DNA of 59,904 nt from Halobacteroidaceae bacterium (GTDB lineage: Bacteria; Bacillota; Halanaerobiia; B1SED10-174), in NCBI GenBank assembly GCA_003554585.1, contig PWGV01000029.1:1-59904 (forward strand), written 5' to 3'. Below are positions 23,526 to 32,843 of this stretch, piece after piece. The position numbers and the translations under genes are program-made. Under the pieces are notes generated by a model. The model did not search any database, was not told the origin of the DNA, and worked only from the letters and a program-made list of their open reading frames with translations. How positions within the stretch are numbered: position 1 is the first letter of the stretch; each line of letters opens with the position of its first letter.

Positions 23526-25769
23526 ATGGGAAAAAAACAAAAATTAGGGGCTTTTTTAACCCTTCTTTTCCTTGGTTTGGCTGTGGTTTTGGGAGTTTTA
23601 CAAATTACTCCTCCCCAACCAAAAGGTCTTGAGGTTGAAAGTGAAAGGTTTTCGGCTGAAAGAGCTTTAACTCATCTCGAGGTAATTGGAGAAAACCCCC
23701 GGGTTCCGGGAGAACCCTTTCATCAAAATGCCCGGGAATATATAACTGGTTATTTGCACGAACTCGGAATTGAAACGGAAGTCCAGGACATAATTAGTAG
23801 TTCGCCAGATTTAAGACAGGTTCCTTTTTCTTCTGGTAAAGTAAAAAATATTGTTGGATTTTTACCTGGCTTGGATCCCAGAGGAACAATTCTCTTAATG
23901 GCTCATTATGATTCGGTTCCAACTGGTCCTGGAGTAGGTGATGATGCCATTGCAGTTGCTGCGATGCTGGAAACAGCCAGAGCTTTAAAGGCTGGGGAAG
24001 GATTGCGCAATAACTTGATTTTCCTTTTTACTGATGGCCACGAATATGGTTTGTTGGGAGCCCGGGCCTTTTTAAATGAACACTCCTTTGCGCAAGAAAT
24101 TGACCTTGTTTTTAATTTTGAGGGCCAGGGACCCAGGGGACCGGTATTTATGTTTGAAACCAGTGAAAGTGGAAGGGAACTAATTGGAGGTTTAAGCCAA
24201 GGAGTCTCAAAGCCCCTGGCCAGTTCTCTGAGTGAAGATGTTTATGATTTATTAAACTTTGATAATGATTTCCGCTTATTTGCCGATCGGGATTATCCAG
24301 GCCTGGGGATGGCTATAGTCTCAGATATGGCCTATTACCACTCGGCAAAAGATAACCTGGAAAGACTTGACCCTGCAACTTTACAGCATCAGGGAAAATA
24401 TGCTATTGGTCTGGCTGAATACTTTGGGAACCATAATATGGAAAACTTAGAAAAGGAAAATCTGGTTTTCTTTAACCTTACTGGGGAACACCTTGTTTAT
24501 TATTCCCAGTTCTGGGTTATCCCTTTAAGCCTTTTCGGAGCGCTATTAACTCTTTTTGTCTGGATTATTCGTAAACCCAAATTATCGGGAATTCTTACCG
24601 GGCTCCTGGTCCTTGTAGTGAGTATTGGAGTTGCTATTGGTTTGGTTTATACCTTAAAAGAGTTGGCAGGTTGGAATGTTGATACATACCGCAGTAATTA
24701 CCTGCAGGGAGGTCTTGCGGGACTAACAATTGCTTTTACTCTGGCCCTTTTTTATCTGGGGTCTCGAAATTTTTCTCCCCGGGACATGGGCTGGGGAGTA
24801 ATAGTTATCTGGTCTATTCTGGCTGTAACAAGTGCTTTTTTTCTTCCAGGAGGGAGCTATGTTTTTGTCTGGCCCCTCTTGGTTGGATTAATTTATTTTC
24901 TGTTACCGGAGAAAATTGAAACTATTGTCCCGCTTGGTTTGCTTACAGCAATCGCCCAGATTTTTTTCCTTATACCTTTGATCATTATCCTCTACCGGGC
25001 TTTAACCATGGAACTACCAGAGGCTGCAATTATCCTGGTTATTCTCCTTTTGGGTTTATTGGTTCCTAGTTTAAAAGGCGCTTTTTCTCAATTGGGCTGG
25101 TGGCTTCCCGGAACAGCCTTGATTGTGGGTTTGATATTTCTGCTTTCTGGTTTTGCTACCCACGACTATGAATACCCCCTGCGAAACACCCTGCTTTATC
25201 ACATTGATACAGATCTAGACCAGGCTGAATGGGTCACCTTTGGTAATGAAATGGATCCCTGGCTTGAAGACTATCTTGGGGAAAACCCGAGGAAAGCCGG
25301 TGTAACTGCAATGGCGCCATTTGTCCCGGTGGAATATTTAAAGGGCCAGGCTTCTGTTCTGGATCTGCAAGCTCCAGAAGTGGAGATAATGGAGGAAGCT
25401 TTTCTTGGGGAGAACCGGCTTTTACGTTTCCGGGTTTATTCGCCCCGGGGAGCCTCTGTGGTAAATATGTACCTGGAGCAGGGGACCAGGATAATTTCTT
25501 CTCAGGTTGGAGGAAAAATGGTAACCAGAGAGTTTTCGCCCGAGTGGTACTGGGGCCTGCGGTTCTTTGGGCTTCCTCCCGAAGGGGTGGAGTTAGAACT
25601 TGTTATACCTGCAGAACAGGAATTTGAACTATTGTTGGTAGATCAGTCTTTTGGTCTTGAGGAATTGGAAACAATAGGGTGGGAACCCAGGCCAGAAAAT
25701 ATGATGGCAGATCCCAACTTTTACCGCCAGACTGATTCCATTTTTATTTCCCGGAGTTTTAAGTTTTAG
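23526..25769 (+). CDS. Membrane-anchored M28-family peptidase
   Basis: The 747-residue protein has an N-terminal membrane anchor (8-26), an M28 zinc peptidase domain (about 40-310), then about eight membrane segments (about 335-560) and an extracytoplasmic C-terminal domain of about 180 residues, as in vacuolar/ER membrane M28 peptidases. Metal-ligand candidates are His127 (MAHYDS), Asp139 (GVGDD), Glu173 (DGHEYGLLGA), Glu199 and the His of YYHSAKDN. The usual Glu-Glu pair after DG is His172-Glu173, so the general-base glutamate appears replaced. Likely an outward-facing aminopeptidase-type enzyme. Confidence 0.85.
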   Translation: MGKKQKLGAFLTLLFLGLAVVLGVLQITPPQPKGLEVESERFSAERALTHLEVIGENPRVPGEPFHQNAREYITGYLHELGIETEVQDIISSSPDLRQVPFSSGKVKNIVGFLPGLDPRGTILLMAHYDSVPTGPGVGDDAIAVAAMLETARALKAGEGLRNNLIFLFTDGHEYGLLGARAFLNEHSFAQEIDLVFNFEGQGPRGPVFMFETSESGRELIGGLSQGVSKPLASSLSEDVYDLLNFDNDFRLFADRDYPGLGMAIVSDMAYYHSAKDNLERLDPATLQHQGKYAIGLAEYFGNHNMENLEKENLVFFNLTGEHLVYYSQFWVIPLSLFGALLTLFVWIIRKPKLSGILTGLLVLVVSIGVAIGLVYTLKELAGWNVDTYRSNYLQGGLAGLTIAFTLALFYLGSRNFSPRDMGWGVIVIWSILAVTSAFFLPGGSYVFVWPLLVGLIYFLLPEKIETIVPLGLLTAIAQIFFLIPLIIILYRALTMELPEAAIILVILLLGLLVPSLKGAFSQLGWWLPGTALIVGLIFLLSGFATHDYEYPLRNTLLYHIDTDLDQAEWVTFGNEMDPWLEDYLGENPRKAGVTAMAPFVPVEYLKGQASVLDLQAPEVEIMEEAFLGENRLLRFRVYSPRGASVVNMYLEQGTRIISSQVGGKMVTREFSPEWYWGLRFFGLPPEGVELELVIPAEQEFELLLVDQSFGLEELETIGWEPRPENMMADPNFYRQTDSIFISRSFKF

Positions 25770-25780
25770 GGGGTTTTGAA

Positions 25781-26527
25781 ATGAATTGGGCTTTGGAGTT
25801 TTACAAAAAACAAAATGAATGGATCGGTGCCTTTCAGGGAGATCCCGGCGAGTTCGAAAGAGAAAAGGTAAAAAAGATAAGAGAGAAAGCAGGAGAACCC
25901 CCTCTGGAAATCCTTGAATTGGGCCCAGGAGGAGGGAAGTTCGCAGTTGCCTGCGCAGAGGAGGGTTATAAGGTTGTGGCTTTAGAACTGGTGCCCCAAC
26001 TTGCTGATCATATCCGCGAACTGGGAAAACACCTGGATCCGGATCAATTACAGGTGATTAATGGAGATTTTTACGAAGTGGAAATAGAAAGAAGGTTTAA
26101 TACAATCTGTTACTGGGATGGTTTTGGGATAGGAGAAAATAGTGATCAGAGGGTTTTGCTGAAAAAAATAACTTCCTGGTTAAAACCCGGTGGCCTTGTT
26201 TTTTTGGATATTTACGCGCCCTGGTTTTGGGCCAGGGAAGCAGGTTGGAAAAAAGATTTCGGAAATTTCACAAGGCAAACTGATTTTGATTTCAGGAACT
26301 GCCGGTTTTTAGATTCTATCTGGCCAAAAAACAAAAAAGAGGAAGCAATAACCCAATCTTTGCGTTGTTACACCCCTTCTGATTTGGAAATGCTTTTAGA
26401 GGGAACAGGGCTGGGAATCCAGGAGATAGATGAAGTGGCAGGATTTGACGGGGAAACCGAAGAATACAGTACCCGGGTAAAATTTAAAGATGCGATGATG
26501 TATGGTGTTACCCTTAAGCAGAATTGA
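25781..26527 (+). CDS. Class I SAM-dependent methyltransferase
   Basis: A 248-residue protein with SAM motif I, LEILELGPGGGKFAVAC (about 43-59), followed by VVALELVP, NGDFYEV and SWLKPGGLVFLDI. The second half is typical of small-molecule methyltransferases. It begins 11 bases after the M28 gene, and the ribosome site (agggggtttt) lies at that gene's end, so the two form one operon with the MFS genes downstream. The substrate is unknown. Confidence 0.83.
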   Translation: MNWALEFYKKQNEWIGAFQGDPGEFEREKVKKIREKAGEPPLEILELGPGGGKFAVACAEEGYKVVALELVPQLADHIRELGKHLDPDQLQVINGDFYEVEIERRFNTICYWDGFGIGENSDQRVLLKKITSWLKPGGLVFLDIYAPWFWAREAGWKKDFGNFTRQTDFDFRNCRFLDSIWPKNKKEEAITQSLRCYTPSDLEMLLEGTGLGIQEIDEVAGFDGETEEYSTRVKFKDAMMYGVTLKQN

Positions 26528-26597
26528 AGTTCATTTGGGAGCAAATTATAGGGGTAAAAAGTCCTGGAAAAATTTAAAAACCCCGGGAGCTGCAAAT

Positions 26598-27812
26598 ATG
26601 GATAATATTAAGCAATTTTTCCCCAGAATTTTGCCTGTTTTTGGTTTGAATATGAATATGGGTTTTTTGCTGGGAGGGTTTGTGGCCCTTTTGCCTTTTT
26701 TACGTGAAGATTTTGGGCTTACAAGGGCGGAAGTAGGCCTTTTTACTACTTCCCTTTTTGGGGCTTCGCTTTTCACCGCCATTTTTGCCGGAAATTTAAT
26801 TGACCGGATTGGAGTCCAGAAAAGCCTTTTTATCGGAGGCATGGCGATGGGAATTTCCGCAGGGCTTTTTGGCTTTTCCCCTTTCTATGCCCTGGTTTTA
26901 TTTTTTGCTCTTTTTGCGGGGTTGGGGGAATGTATTCTTACTCCTGCTGGAAACAAGGCAATAATGGATAGGGCGGGGGGGAAGATTAATAATACTATCC
27001 TGGGTTTATTTCGTTCGGGCCCCGGATTGGGGGCCCTTATCGGGGCTTCGCTCCTTCCCGCCCTTGCAACTCAATTTGGCTGGCGTCCCGTAAGTTTAAT
27101 CGGTCCCTTAATTTTTATTGGCCTGAGCCTTTACATTTTTTTCCGGGGAGATTTCGAAAACGATCAGGTCCAGGAAAAAGGAAAGAGTTCTTTAAAAGGG
27201 GAACTGAAAATCTTCCTCGGGGATTCTCACTGCAGGTTTGCTATCCTCCTGGGTTTTTCTTTTGCCGTGGTTTTATCTGTTGTTGTTACCTATCTTCCTC
27301 TTTGGCTGTATGAGGGACCGGGCCTTTCTTTAACTCTCGCGGGGATTGGACTCGGGGTTTCCAGGCTGGGAGGCGTTTTGGGTAGGCCTTTCTGGGGTTA
27401 CCTTGCCGACCTCAAGGGCGACCAGGAGATAATCCTGCTCTGGGAGGGAGCGATAGTTGCTTTAATAGTTTTGATATTTAGCATTTTCGGAAATAATCTT
27501 TCTCTCTGGCTGCTTATGGTGTTAGCTTTTGGAATTGGTTTTGCCGGAATGGGTTTTGAAGGGGTTTATTTTGGTTTCCTGGGAAAAATTGTTGGAATAG
27601 AAAGAACGGGAACGATGACGGGGCTGGCTTTAACTTTTTTCCGGCTTGCGGTTATGACCTTACCACCACTTTTTGGTTTTTTTGCAGATAAAACGTCTTC
27701 CTACACTATTTCCTGGTTTTTGGTTTCCGTTTTCCCCGTAATTTCAATTATTTATTATTTCCTGGGGGTTAAAGGCAAAAAACCCCTGGCCTGCGATAAC
27801 ACCGTGGGGTAA
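26598..27812 (+). CDS. MFS transporter
   Basis: About 404 residues with 12 predicted membrane helices and the MFS motif GNLIDRIGVQKS between helices 2 and 3 (about residues 62-73), plus a related motif, GYLADLKGDQE, after the central loop. I place the start at ATG 26598, behind gggag. The longer frame from 26502 would overlap the methyltransferase gene and add 32 polar residues. It resembles nitrate/cyanate-type or drug-exporting MFS proteins, but no substrate can be assigned. Confidence 0.83.
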   Translation: MDNIKQFFPRILPVFGLNMNMGFLLGGFVALLPFLREDFGLTRAEVGLFTTSLFGASLFTAIFAGNLIDRIGVQKSLFIGGMAMGISAGLFGFSPFYALVLFFALFAGLGECILTPAGNKAIMDRAGGKINNTILGLFRSGPGLGALIGASLLPALATQFGWRPVSLIGPLIFIGLSLYIFFRGDFENDQVQEKGKSSLKGELKIFLGDSHCRFAILLGFSFAVVLSVVVTYLPLWLYEGPGLSLTLAGIGLGVSRLGGVLGRPFWGYLADLKGDQEIILLWEGAIVALIVLIFSIFGNNLSLWLLMVLAFGIGFAGMGFEGVYFGFLGKIVGIERTGTMTGLALTFFRLAVMTLPPLFGFFADKTSSYTISWFLVSVFPVISIIYYFLGVKGKKPLACDNTVG

Positions 27813-27868
27813 CAGAAGGTAAAAGTTGTATTACCTTTTATAATTAAAAGACATAAGGAGCTGGGACA

Positions 27869-29122
27869 GTGAATTGGAGGAGAGGTTTGCGGTCATCTTT
27901 TTTTTACGGCTGGGTTATGGTTTTCATGGGGGGCCTGGGGGTTTTCTTTTCCGGGCCTGGCCAAACTTATAGTGTTTCGGTTTTTATTGATTCCTACATC
28001 GCTGAATTTGGTTGGAGCCGTTCTTTTGTTTCAGCCCTTTATTCCGGAGGGACGGTTGCAGCGGGGTTCTTGCTTTTTTATATTGGCAGGCTAATTGACA
28101 GATTTGGGCACAGAAAAATGATGCCCCTGATTGCTGGTATTCTCAGCCTGGCCTGCGTCTGGATGAGTATTGTTGTCCATCCCCTGATGTTATTCTTCGG
28201 TTTTTTCTTGATCCGCTTGTTTGGCCAGGGCTCAATGACCCTGGTTTCCACAACTTTAATTCCGCAGTGGTTTGAAAAAAAGAGGGGAAGGGCCCTGAGC
28301 TTTTCAGTTCTGGGTGGAGTTGCGAGCTCTGCTCTTTTACCACCATTGAATTCCTGGATAATATATAATTATGACTGGCGTTTGGGCTGGCAGTTCTGGG
28401 CAGTTCTTTTGCTTGTAGTTATGGTTCCGCTGGCCATTTTACTTGTTAGAAACCGGCCTGAAGATATCGGACAGCTAACCGACGGTGAACCTCAGCCCCG
28501 GAAAGGGGAAGAACAACCTGTAAACAATGACGATAAATCGATTAACCTGGAAATGGCTAAAAAAAGCTTAACTTTCTGGCTTCTGCTTTTTTGTGTTTTC
28601 GTCCCGGCCATGGTAAATACGGGTCTTACCTTTCACCACGTATCAATAATGGACCAACAGGGTATCGATCCCCTGTTTGCTGCTACTATTTTAGGGTTGC
28701 AAGCAGTTTTTGCCCTCCCCTTCAATTTTATTGCGGGCTTTTTACTGGACCGGTATCCTCCCCGGTACATTTTTTTGGGGACCTTTTTAGGCCAGGTAGT
28801 TTCAATGCTCTGGATTGCTTTAATTGTTGGCCCGGGAACAGCAATATTTTATGGAATTCTGCGGGGAATTGTGCAGGGCTTTGAGCGAATGGCAATTAAT
28901 GTAATCTGGCCTGCTTATTATGGCAGAAGATTTCTGGGGAGTATTCAGGGAGCTGCAATGACCATGATGGTTATTGGTTCAGCCTTTGGTCCCCTGCCTT
29001 TTGGGATCTGGTATGATTATTTTGGAAATTACGGGGGAGTAATTATCCTGATGATGGTTTTTTCTATTCTCGCAGCAATTGCTTCTTATTTAGCCCGCCC
29101 CCCTGTTAAGGAGGAGCAATAA
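27869..29122 (+). CDS. MFS transporter (OFA/monocarboxylate-like)
   Basis: A 417-residue, 12-helix carrier. GTG start with ribosome site ataaggagc. The opening FFYGWVMVFMGGLGVFFSGP and the motif GRLIDRFGHRKMM fit oxalate:formate antiporter/monocarboxylate-like MFS proteins. Its stop overlaps the ATG of the Mut7-C gene (taatg), which indicates coupling. Together with the preceding MFS gene it may handle organic anions; the substrate is not readable. Confidence 0.84.
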   Translation: MNWRRGLRSSFFYGWVMVFMGGLGVFFSGPGQTYSVSVFIDSYIAEFGWSRSFVSALYSGGTVAAGFLLFYIGRLIDRFGHRKMMPLIAGILSLACVWMSIVVHPLMLFFGFFLIRLFGQGSMTLVSTTLIPQWFEKKRGRALSFSVLGGVASSALLPPLNSWIIYNYDWRLGWQFWAVLLLVVMVPLAILLVRNRPEDIGQLTDGEPQPRKGEEQPVNNDDKSINLEMAKKSLTFWLLLFCVFVPAMVNTGLTFHHVSIMDQQGIDPLFAATILGLQAVFALPFNFIAGFLLDRYPPRYIFLGTFLGQVVSMLWIALIVGPGTAIFYGILRGIVQGFERMAINVIWPAYYGRRFLGSIQGAAMTMMVIGSAFGPLPFGIWYDYFGNYGGVIILMMVFSILAAIASYLARPPVKEEQ

Positions 29123-29871
29123 TGAAAAAGTCTTATTTCCGTTTTTACGGGCAGTTAAATGATTTCTTGCCCCCGGAAAAAAGACAGAAAACCATTCCCT
29201 ACAGCTACTGGGGCAACCCTACCATTCAGGATGCCTGTGCTGCCCAGGGAGTTCCCCATCCGGAAATATTCTTTGTTTTACAAGGTAGCCAGCCGGTAAA
29301 TTTAAAAGATAATTTAAGAGGAGAAGAGAGAATTTCTGTTTATCCCCGCTGGACAAATTTAGAATTACCGAGCAAATGGCAACAGCATCCCGGTTTTCCT
29401 GCATACCCTCTCTTTGCAGCGGCTGACCATTTGGGCAAGCTGGCGCGTTTAATGAGGATTTTGGGCTTTGATGTTGTTTTTAAAGGGGAAGGTGAAGAGG
29501 AGGGGCGGATTATTTTAACCCGTAAGCTTCCTGATCTAAAAATGAACAGGATTTCTCTGGGTTATATGCCCCGCAGTGATGAACCTTACAGTCAATTAGA
29601 AGAAGTCCTGGATTATTTTAATCTAAGAGAAAAAATAAAACCCCTGAGCCGCTGTCCGGGTTGCAATAGCGGATTAAAACCGGTAGCTGCAGAAAAAATC
29701 TGGGACCGCCTGGAACCAAAGACGAAAAAATATTACCGGAAGTTCAAACTCTGCCCCAGTTGTGACAAAATTTACTGGAGGGGTTCTCATTTTCGGCGGT
29801 TGCAAAAAAAGCTGGGGAACATTGTTCCCAGTGAAGAAGGAGATAAAACTGTTGAGGAGAAAAACACCTAA
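29122..29871 (+). CDS. Ubiquitin-like/Mut7-C RNase-domain fusion protein
   Basis: The 249-residue protein has an N-terminal beta-grasp, ubiquitin-like domain (about 1-78) and a C-terminal Mut7-C PIN-like domain (about 92-190) ending in a zinc ribbon with CPGC (178-181) and CPSC (about 212-215). This fusion is known in bacteria but uncharacterised. Catalytic acidic positions look altered: the usual Asp before xMLG is shifted (AADHLGKLAR), and the LTRD motif reads LTRK. It may bind rather than cut RNA. It is translationally coupled to the MFS gene and followed by a strong terminator. Confidence 0.8.
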   Translation: MKKSYFRFYGQLNDFLPPEKRQKTIPYSYWGNPTIQDACAAQGVPHPEIFFVLQGSQPVNLKDNLRGEERISVYPRWTNLELPSKWQQHPGFPAYPLFAAADHLGKLARLMRILGFDVVFKGEGEEEGRIILTRKLPDLKMNRISLGYMPRSDEPYSQLEEVLDYFNLREKIKPLSRCPGCNSGLKPVAAEKIWDRLEPKTKKYYRKFKLCPSCDKIYWRGSHFRRLQKKLGNIVPSEEGDKTVEEKNT

Positions 29872-29914
29872 AAGAGTCAGGTCCCGATCGGGTATTGCGA
29901 ATGGGAATAAACTT

Positions 29915-29939
29915 AACCCCTCGAAAGAGGGGTTTTTTT
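29915..29939 (+). terminator. Terminator of the M28-MFS-Mut7 operon
   Basis: aacccctc / gaggggtt with a GAAA tetraloop, followed by seven T. Confidence 0.9.
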
Positions 29940-30519
29940 GGGGCCAAAATTACAAATTTCTTAATTTTTGCTCTCTTGAATATTTACTTGTCTTTAACAG
30001 GAGAGTTTTTCTAAGGACTTTCAACCTGCCAAATTTGAAAAACTAACCAGGGCTTTATTATTAAGGGAGAAAAGATATTTTTAAAATGGGATTTCTATTT
30101 TTGCTGGGAAAAGAAAATACCTTAGAAAGGGAAGAAATAATTTTAAATCCTCAAAATCTCTTGCCTGACCCCTTGTGAGAAGGGGGATCAGAGGGCGCCG
30201 GAAAAATAAATTCAGCAAAAAGCATAAAATTACACAGCGAAGGAGACTTGGCTTTGAAAAAAAGAGAATATAGGAGCATTTGCACCCTAAATGTATATAA
30301 AATGCAGGTAATCGCATATCCATTTAAGCATGTACAAAGGGGTTGTTTTTATCGTACTACAGGAGGTTTGCTCCAGCCGTCTTGTTGGATATAATAATAA
30401 AGCCAGTAAAATAGGAACCTTTTGGTAGGTTTCTGAAAAAAATAAAAATTGCTGGTTTATTTTATGACATGTTGGATTTGGCTAAAGCATGTTATCAAAC
30501 TAGGAAAGGGAGATGACAT
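29940..30519 (+). other. Long intergenic region upstream of the amino acid ABC operon
   Basis: About 580 bases with no convincing gene. It contains a hairpin near 30154-30190 (ctga-c-ccctt / aaggg...tcag) without a T-run. It also has a possible 46-codon frame from TTG 30254 to 30394 behind aaggag, rich in Arg and Cys, and a repeated aagcatgt (about 30327 and 30486). The ribosome site aaagggag of the next gene lies at the end. It may hold promoter and leader-RNA control of the transporter, but I recognise no riboswitch class. Confidence 0.4.
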
Positions 30520-31221
30520 TTGCGAAAAATAATTGGATTTGTGCTGGTATTGTTTTTGGGATTAGGAATTGGAACCGGAGTTGTCCAGGGTGGCATTCCT
30601 GACGAGGAGATTAGTTTTGCCATGAGTGGAGCCTACCCCCCCTTTAATTACGTCGAAGTAACCGGGGAAGTAGTAGGTTTTGATGTTGATATTGCCAAAG
30701 AAATTGCTCGCTGGATGGACCTGGAGCCGGTTATTGTGACCACAGCCTGGGATACCATTATTGGAGGACTTCAGGCTAAAAGATATGACGCTATTCTGGG
30801 AAGTATGGCCATAACTGAGGAACGGTCCAAGCAGGTTAACTTTAGCGATCCTTATTATGTATCTGGTGCACAACTGCTCGTCCAGGAAGGTTCTGGAATA
30901 GAATCCTCTGAAGATCTGGATGATGCTCGCCTAGCAGTTGTTGTGGGCACCACCTTTGAAGAGGAAGCCCGCCAGATGCCTGGTGTAACGGATGTTGTTC
31001 TTTACGAGGCAGAAGAACAGACCCTGCAGGATCTACAGCTTGGTCGGGTAGATGGAGTAATTACCGACCGTCTTATCGGCCTTTACATGACCGAAGAAAT
31101 GGAACTTGATTTCAAACTTGCGGGTGATCTTCTTTATGAAGAAACCATTGCTGTTGCTATCCATAAAGATCATCCCGAGCTACTCCAGGCAATCAACACG
31201 GCCCTTGCTGAAATGAAATAA
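30520..31221 (+). CDS. Polar amino acid ABC transporter substrate-binding protein, shortened C-terminus
   Basis: The 233-residue product has a signal peptide (3-24) and the SBP_bac_3 fold: FAMSGAYPPFNYVE, VGFDVDIAKEIA, the Asp/Arg ligand region AITEERSKQVNFSDPYY and DGVITDRLIGLYM. It delivers a polar amino acid to the adjacent permease and ATPase. Translation stops at TAA 31219-31221. The same frame then continues for 18 codons (DGTYLEISEKWFGRDISQ) to TAG 31276-31278, and those residues match the conserved end of the family (KADGTYxxISEKWFG). A GAA-to-TAA change, a sequencing error or readthrough are the options. TTG start after aaagggag. Confidence 0.88.
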   Translation: MRKIIGFVLVLFLGLGIGTGVVQGGIPDEEISFAMSGAYPPFNYVEVTGEVVGFDVDIAKEIARWMDLEPVIVTTAWDTIIGGLQAKRYDAILGSMAITEERSKQVNFSDPYYVSGAQLLVQEGSGIESSEDLDDARLAVVVGTTFEEEARQMPGVTDVVLYEAEEQTLQDLQLGRVDGVITDRLIGLYMTEEMELDFKLAGDLLYEETIAVAIHKDHPELLQAINTALAEMK

Positions 31222-31296
31222 GATGGAACATACCTGGAAATTAGCGAAAAATGGTTTGGCAGGGATATTTCCCAATAGGAAAATAAATAATTAAAG

Positions 31297-31324
31297 GGCC
31301 GGGCCTTTACCGGCCATTTTTTTT
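31297..31324 (+). terminator. Intra-operon terminator or attenuator
   Basis: ggccgg / ccggcc with a 7-base loop and eight T lies between the binding protein and permease genes. Partial termination here would leave the binding protein more abundant than the membrane parts, a common pattern in ABC operons. Confidence 0.8.
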
Positions 31325-31349
31325 GGAGTTTTTTATAAAGGAGGTAGCC

Positions 31350-32024
31350 ATGGCAGTATTAGAATTTATCAAGACATATTCTCCTTTGTTTTTGCCGGCG
31401 ATTTGGATCACCATTCAACTAGCCGTTCTTTCCATTTTACTGGGGATTGTCATTGGCCTGATTACTGCTCTAGCCAAGCTAACCCGGGTAAAACTGGTAA
31501 ACCGGGTCGCAGATTTATATATTACCGCTATCAGGGGAACCCCCCTGATCGTGCAGCTGTCTTTTATCTACTTCGCCCTGCCCGGAATTGGAATTGAGTT
31601 GAGTGCCTTTGTAGCGGGTAGTCTTGGCCTGGGAATTCACAATGGTGCTTATATTGCCGAGATTTTCCGGGGAGGTATTCAATCTATCAGTACCGGCCAA
31701 ACTGAAGCTGCTCGTTCACTGGGGATGACCCAGGGGCAGACCATGAGGAGGATTATCCTTCCTCAAGCCTTGCGCCGGGTAATCCCGCCACTGGGTAATC
31801 AATTTATTATCGCTCTCAAGGATTCGTCCCTTGCGGGGCTGATTACTGTTAACGAAATTTACATGACTTCTCGCCGCTTGGGAGCTTCAACCTACCAGCA
31901 GATGGAGTTTTACATGCTGGCCGGTGCATTTTACTTGATCCTGGTTACCCTGTTTTCAGTTGTGGTCCAGAAGGTTGAAAAAACCCTGGAAACATCTAAA
32001 CGGCAGAGCAGTGAAATTCTTTAA
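31350..32024 (+). CDS. Amino acid ABC transporter permease
   Basis: A His/Glu/Gln/Arg-type (HisM/GlnP) permease of about 224 residues with about five membrane helices. The EAA loop [22 protein letters not shown] (central part) contacts the ATPase. Start ATG 31350 lies directly behind aaaggaggt; the in-frame ATG 27 bases upstream lies before the ribosome site. The gene is 18 bases upstream of the ATPase. Confidence 0.9.
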   Translation: MAVLEFIKTYSPLFLPAIWITIQLAVLSILLGIVIGLITALAKLTRVKLVNRVADLYITAIRGTPLIVQLSFIYFALPGIGIELSAFVAGSLGLGIHNGAYIAEIFRGGIQSISTGQTEAARSLGMTQGQTMRRIILPQALRRVIPPLGNQFIIALKDSSLAGLITVNEIYMTSRRLGASTYQQMEFYMLAGAFYLILVTLFSVVVQKVEKTLETSKRQSSEIL

Positions 32025-32041
32025 GAACCGAGGAGGTTGCA

Positions 32042-32776
32042 ATGAGCCAGCCTATTGTAAAATTAAAAAATTTAAATAAGGGGTTTGGAGACCTTCACGT
32101 TCTCCAGGATATTTCTCTTGAAGTGGATCCCTCGGAGGTTGTTGTTTTTATCGGGGCTTCTGGTTCTGGGAAAAGCACTCTTTTGCGGTGTATTAACTTC
32201 CTGGAAGAAGCCCAAAAAGGGGAAATCTGGATAAATGGAAAAGAAATCAATCCTTACAAGGAGAATCTGAACAAGGTCCGGAAAAAAATCGGAATGGTAT
32301 TTCAGCATTTCAACCTTTTTCCCCACATGACAGTCATGCAAAATGTTATTGAAGGTCCCGTCCAGGTCGCAGGGACTTCGAGAGGTAAAGCCCGTGAAGA
32401 AGCCATGGAATTACTGGAACAGGTGGGACTTAATGATAAAGCTGATGAATATCCGGAGATGCTTTCCGGTGGACAGAAGCAGCGGGTTGCCATAGCCCGG
32501 GCCCTAGCTATGAAACCGGAATTAATGCTTTTTGATGAACCAACTTCTGCCCTGGATCCCGAACTTGTGGGTGAGGTTTTAAATGTAATGAAAGACCTGG
32601 CCAAAAAAGGGATGACCATGGCCGTTGTGACCCATGAAATGGGCTTTGCCCGGGAAGTAGCGGAGAGGGTATTCTATATGGATGAAGGTAAAATTATTGA
32701 AACTGGAACTCCGGGAGGAATCTTCGATTCCCCACAGCATCCTCGAACCAAACAGTTTTTAAGCCAGATTTTATAA
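32042..32776 (+). CDS. Amino acid ABC transporter ATP-binding protein
   Basis: A 244-residue GlnQ-type ATPase with Walker [10 protein letters not shown] (38-46), Q-loop [10 protein letters not shown] (86-95), signature LSGGQKQR (141-148), Walker B LMLFDEP (161-167), D-loop SALD and the switch histidine in VTHEMGFA. It powers uptake of a polar amino acid through the two preceding proteins. The substrate cannot be read from sequence. A terminator shared with the converging serine hydrolase gene follows. Confidence 0.93.
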   Translation: MSQPIVKLKNLNKGFGDLHVLQDISLEVDPSEVVVFIGASGSGKSTLLRCINFLEEAQKGEIWINGKEINPYKENLNKVRKKIGMVFQHFNLFPHMTVMQNVIEGPVQVAGTSRGKAREEAMELLEQVGLNDKADEYPEMLSGGQKQRVAIARALAMKPELMLFDEPTSALDPELVGEVLNVMKDLAKKGMTMAVVTHEMGFAREVAERVFYMDEGKIIETGTPGGIFDSPQHPRTKQFLSQIL

Positions 32777-32797
32777 TACGGGAAAAGAAAAGCAAGA

Positions 32798-32838
32798 AAA
32801 AAACTACCCATCCCGGAACGGGAAGGGTAGTTTTTTTA
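32798..32838. terminator. Bidirectional terminator
   Basis: A two-part stem: aaactaccc/gggtagttt outside and tcccg/cggga inside, with loop gaa. T-runs lie on both strands, between converging genes. Confidence 0.9.
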
Positions 32839-32843
32839 TGGGT

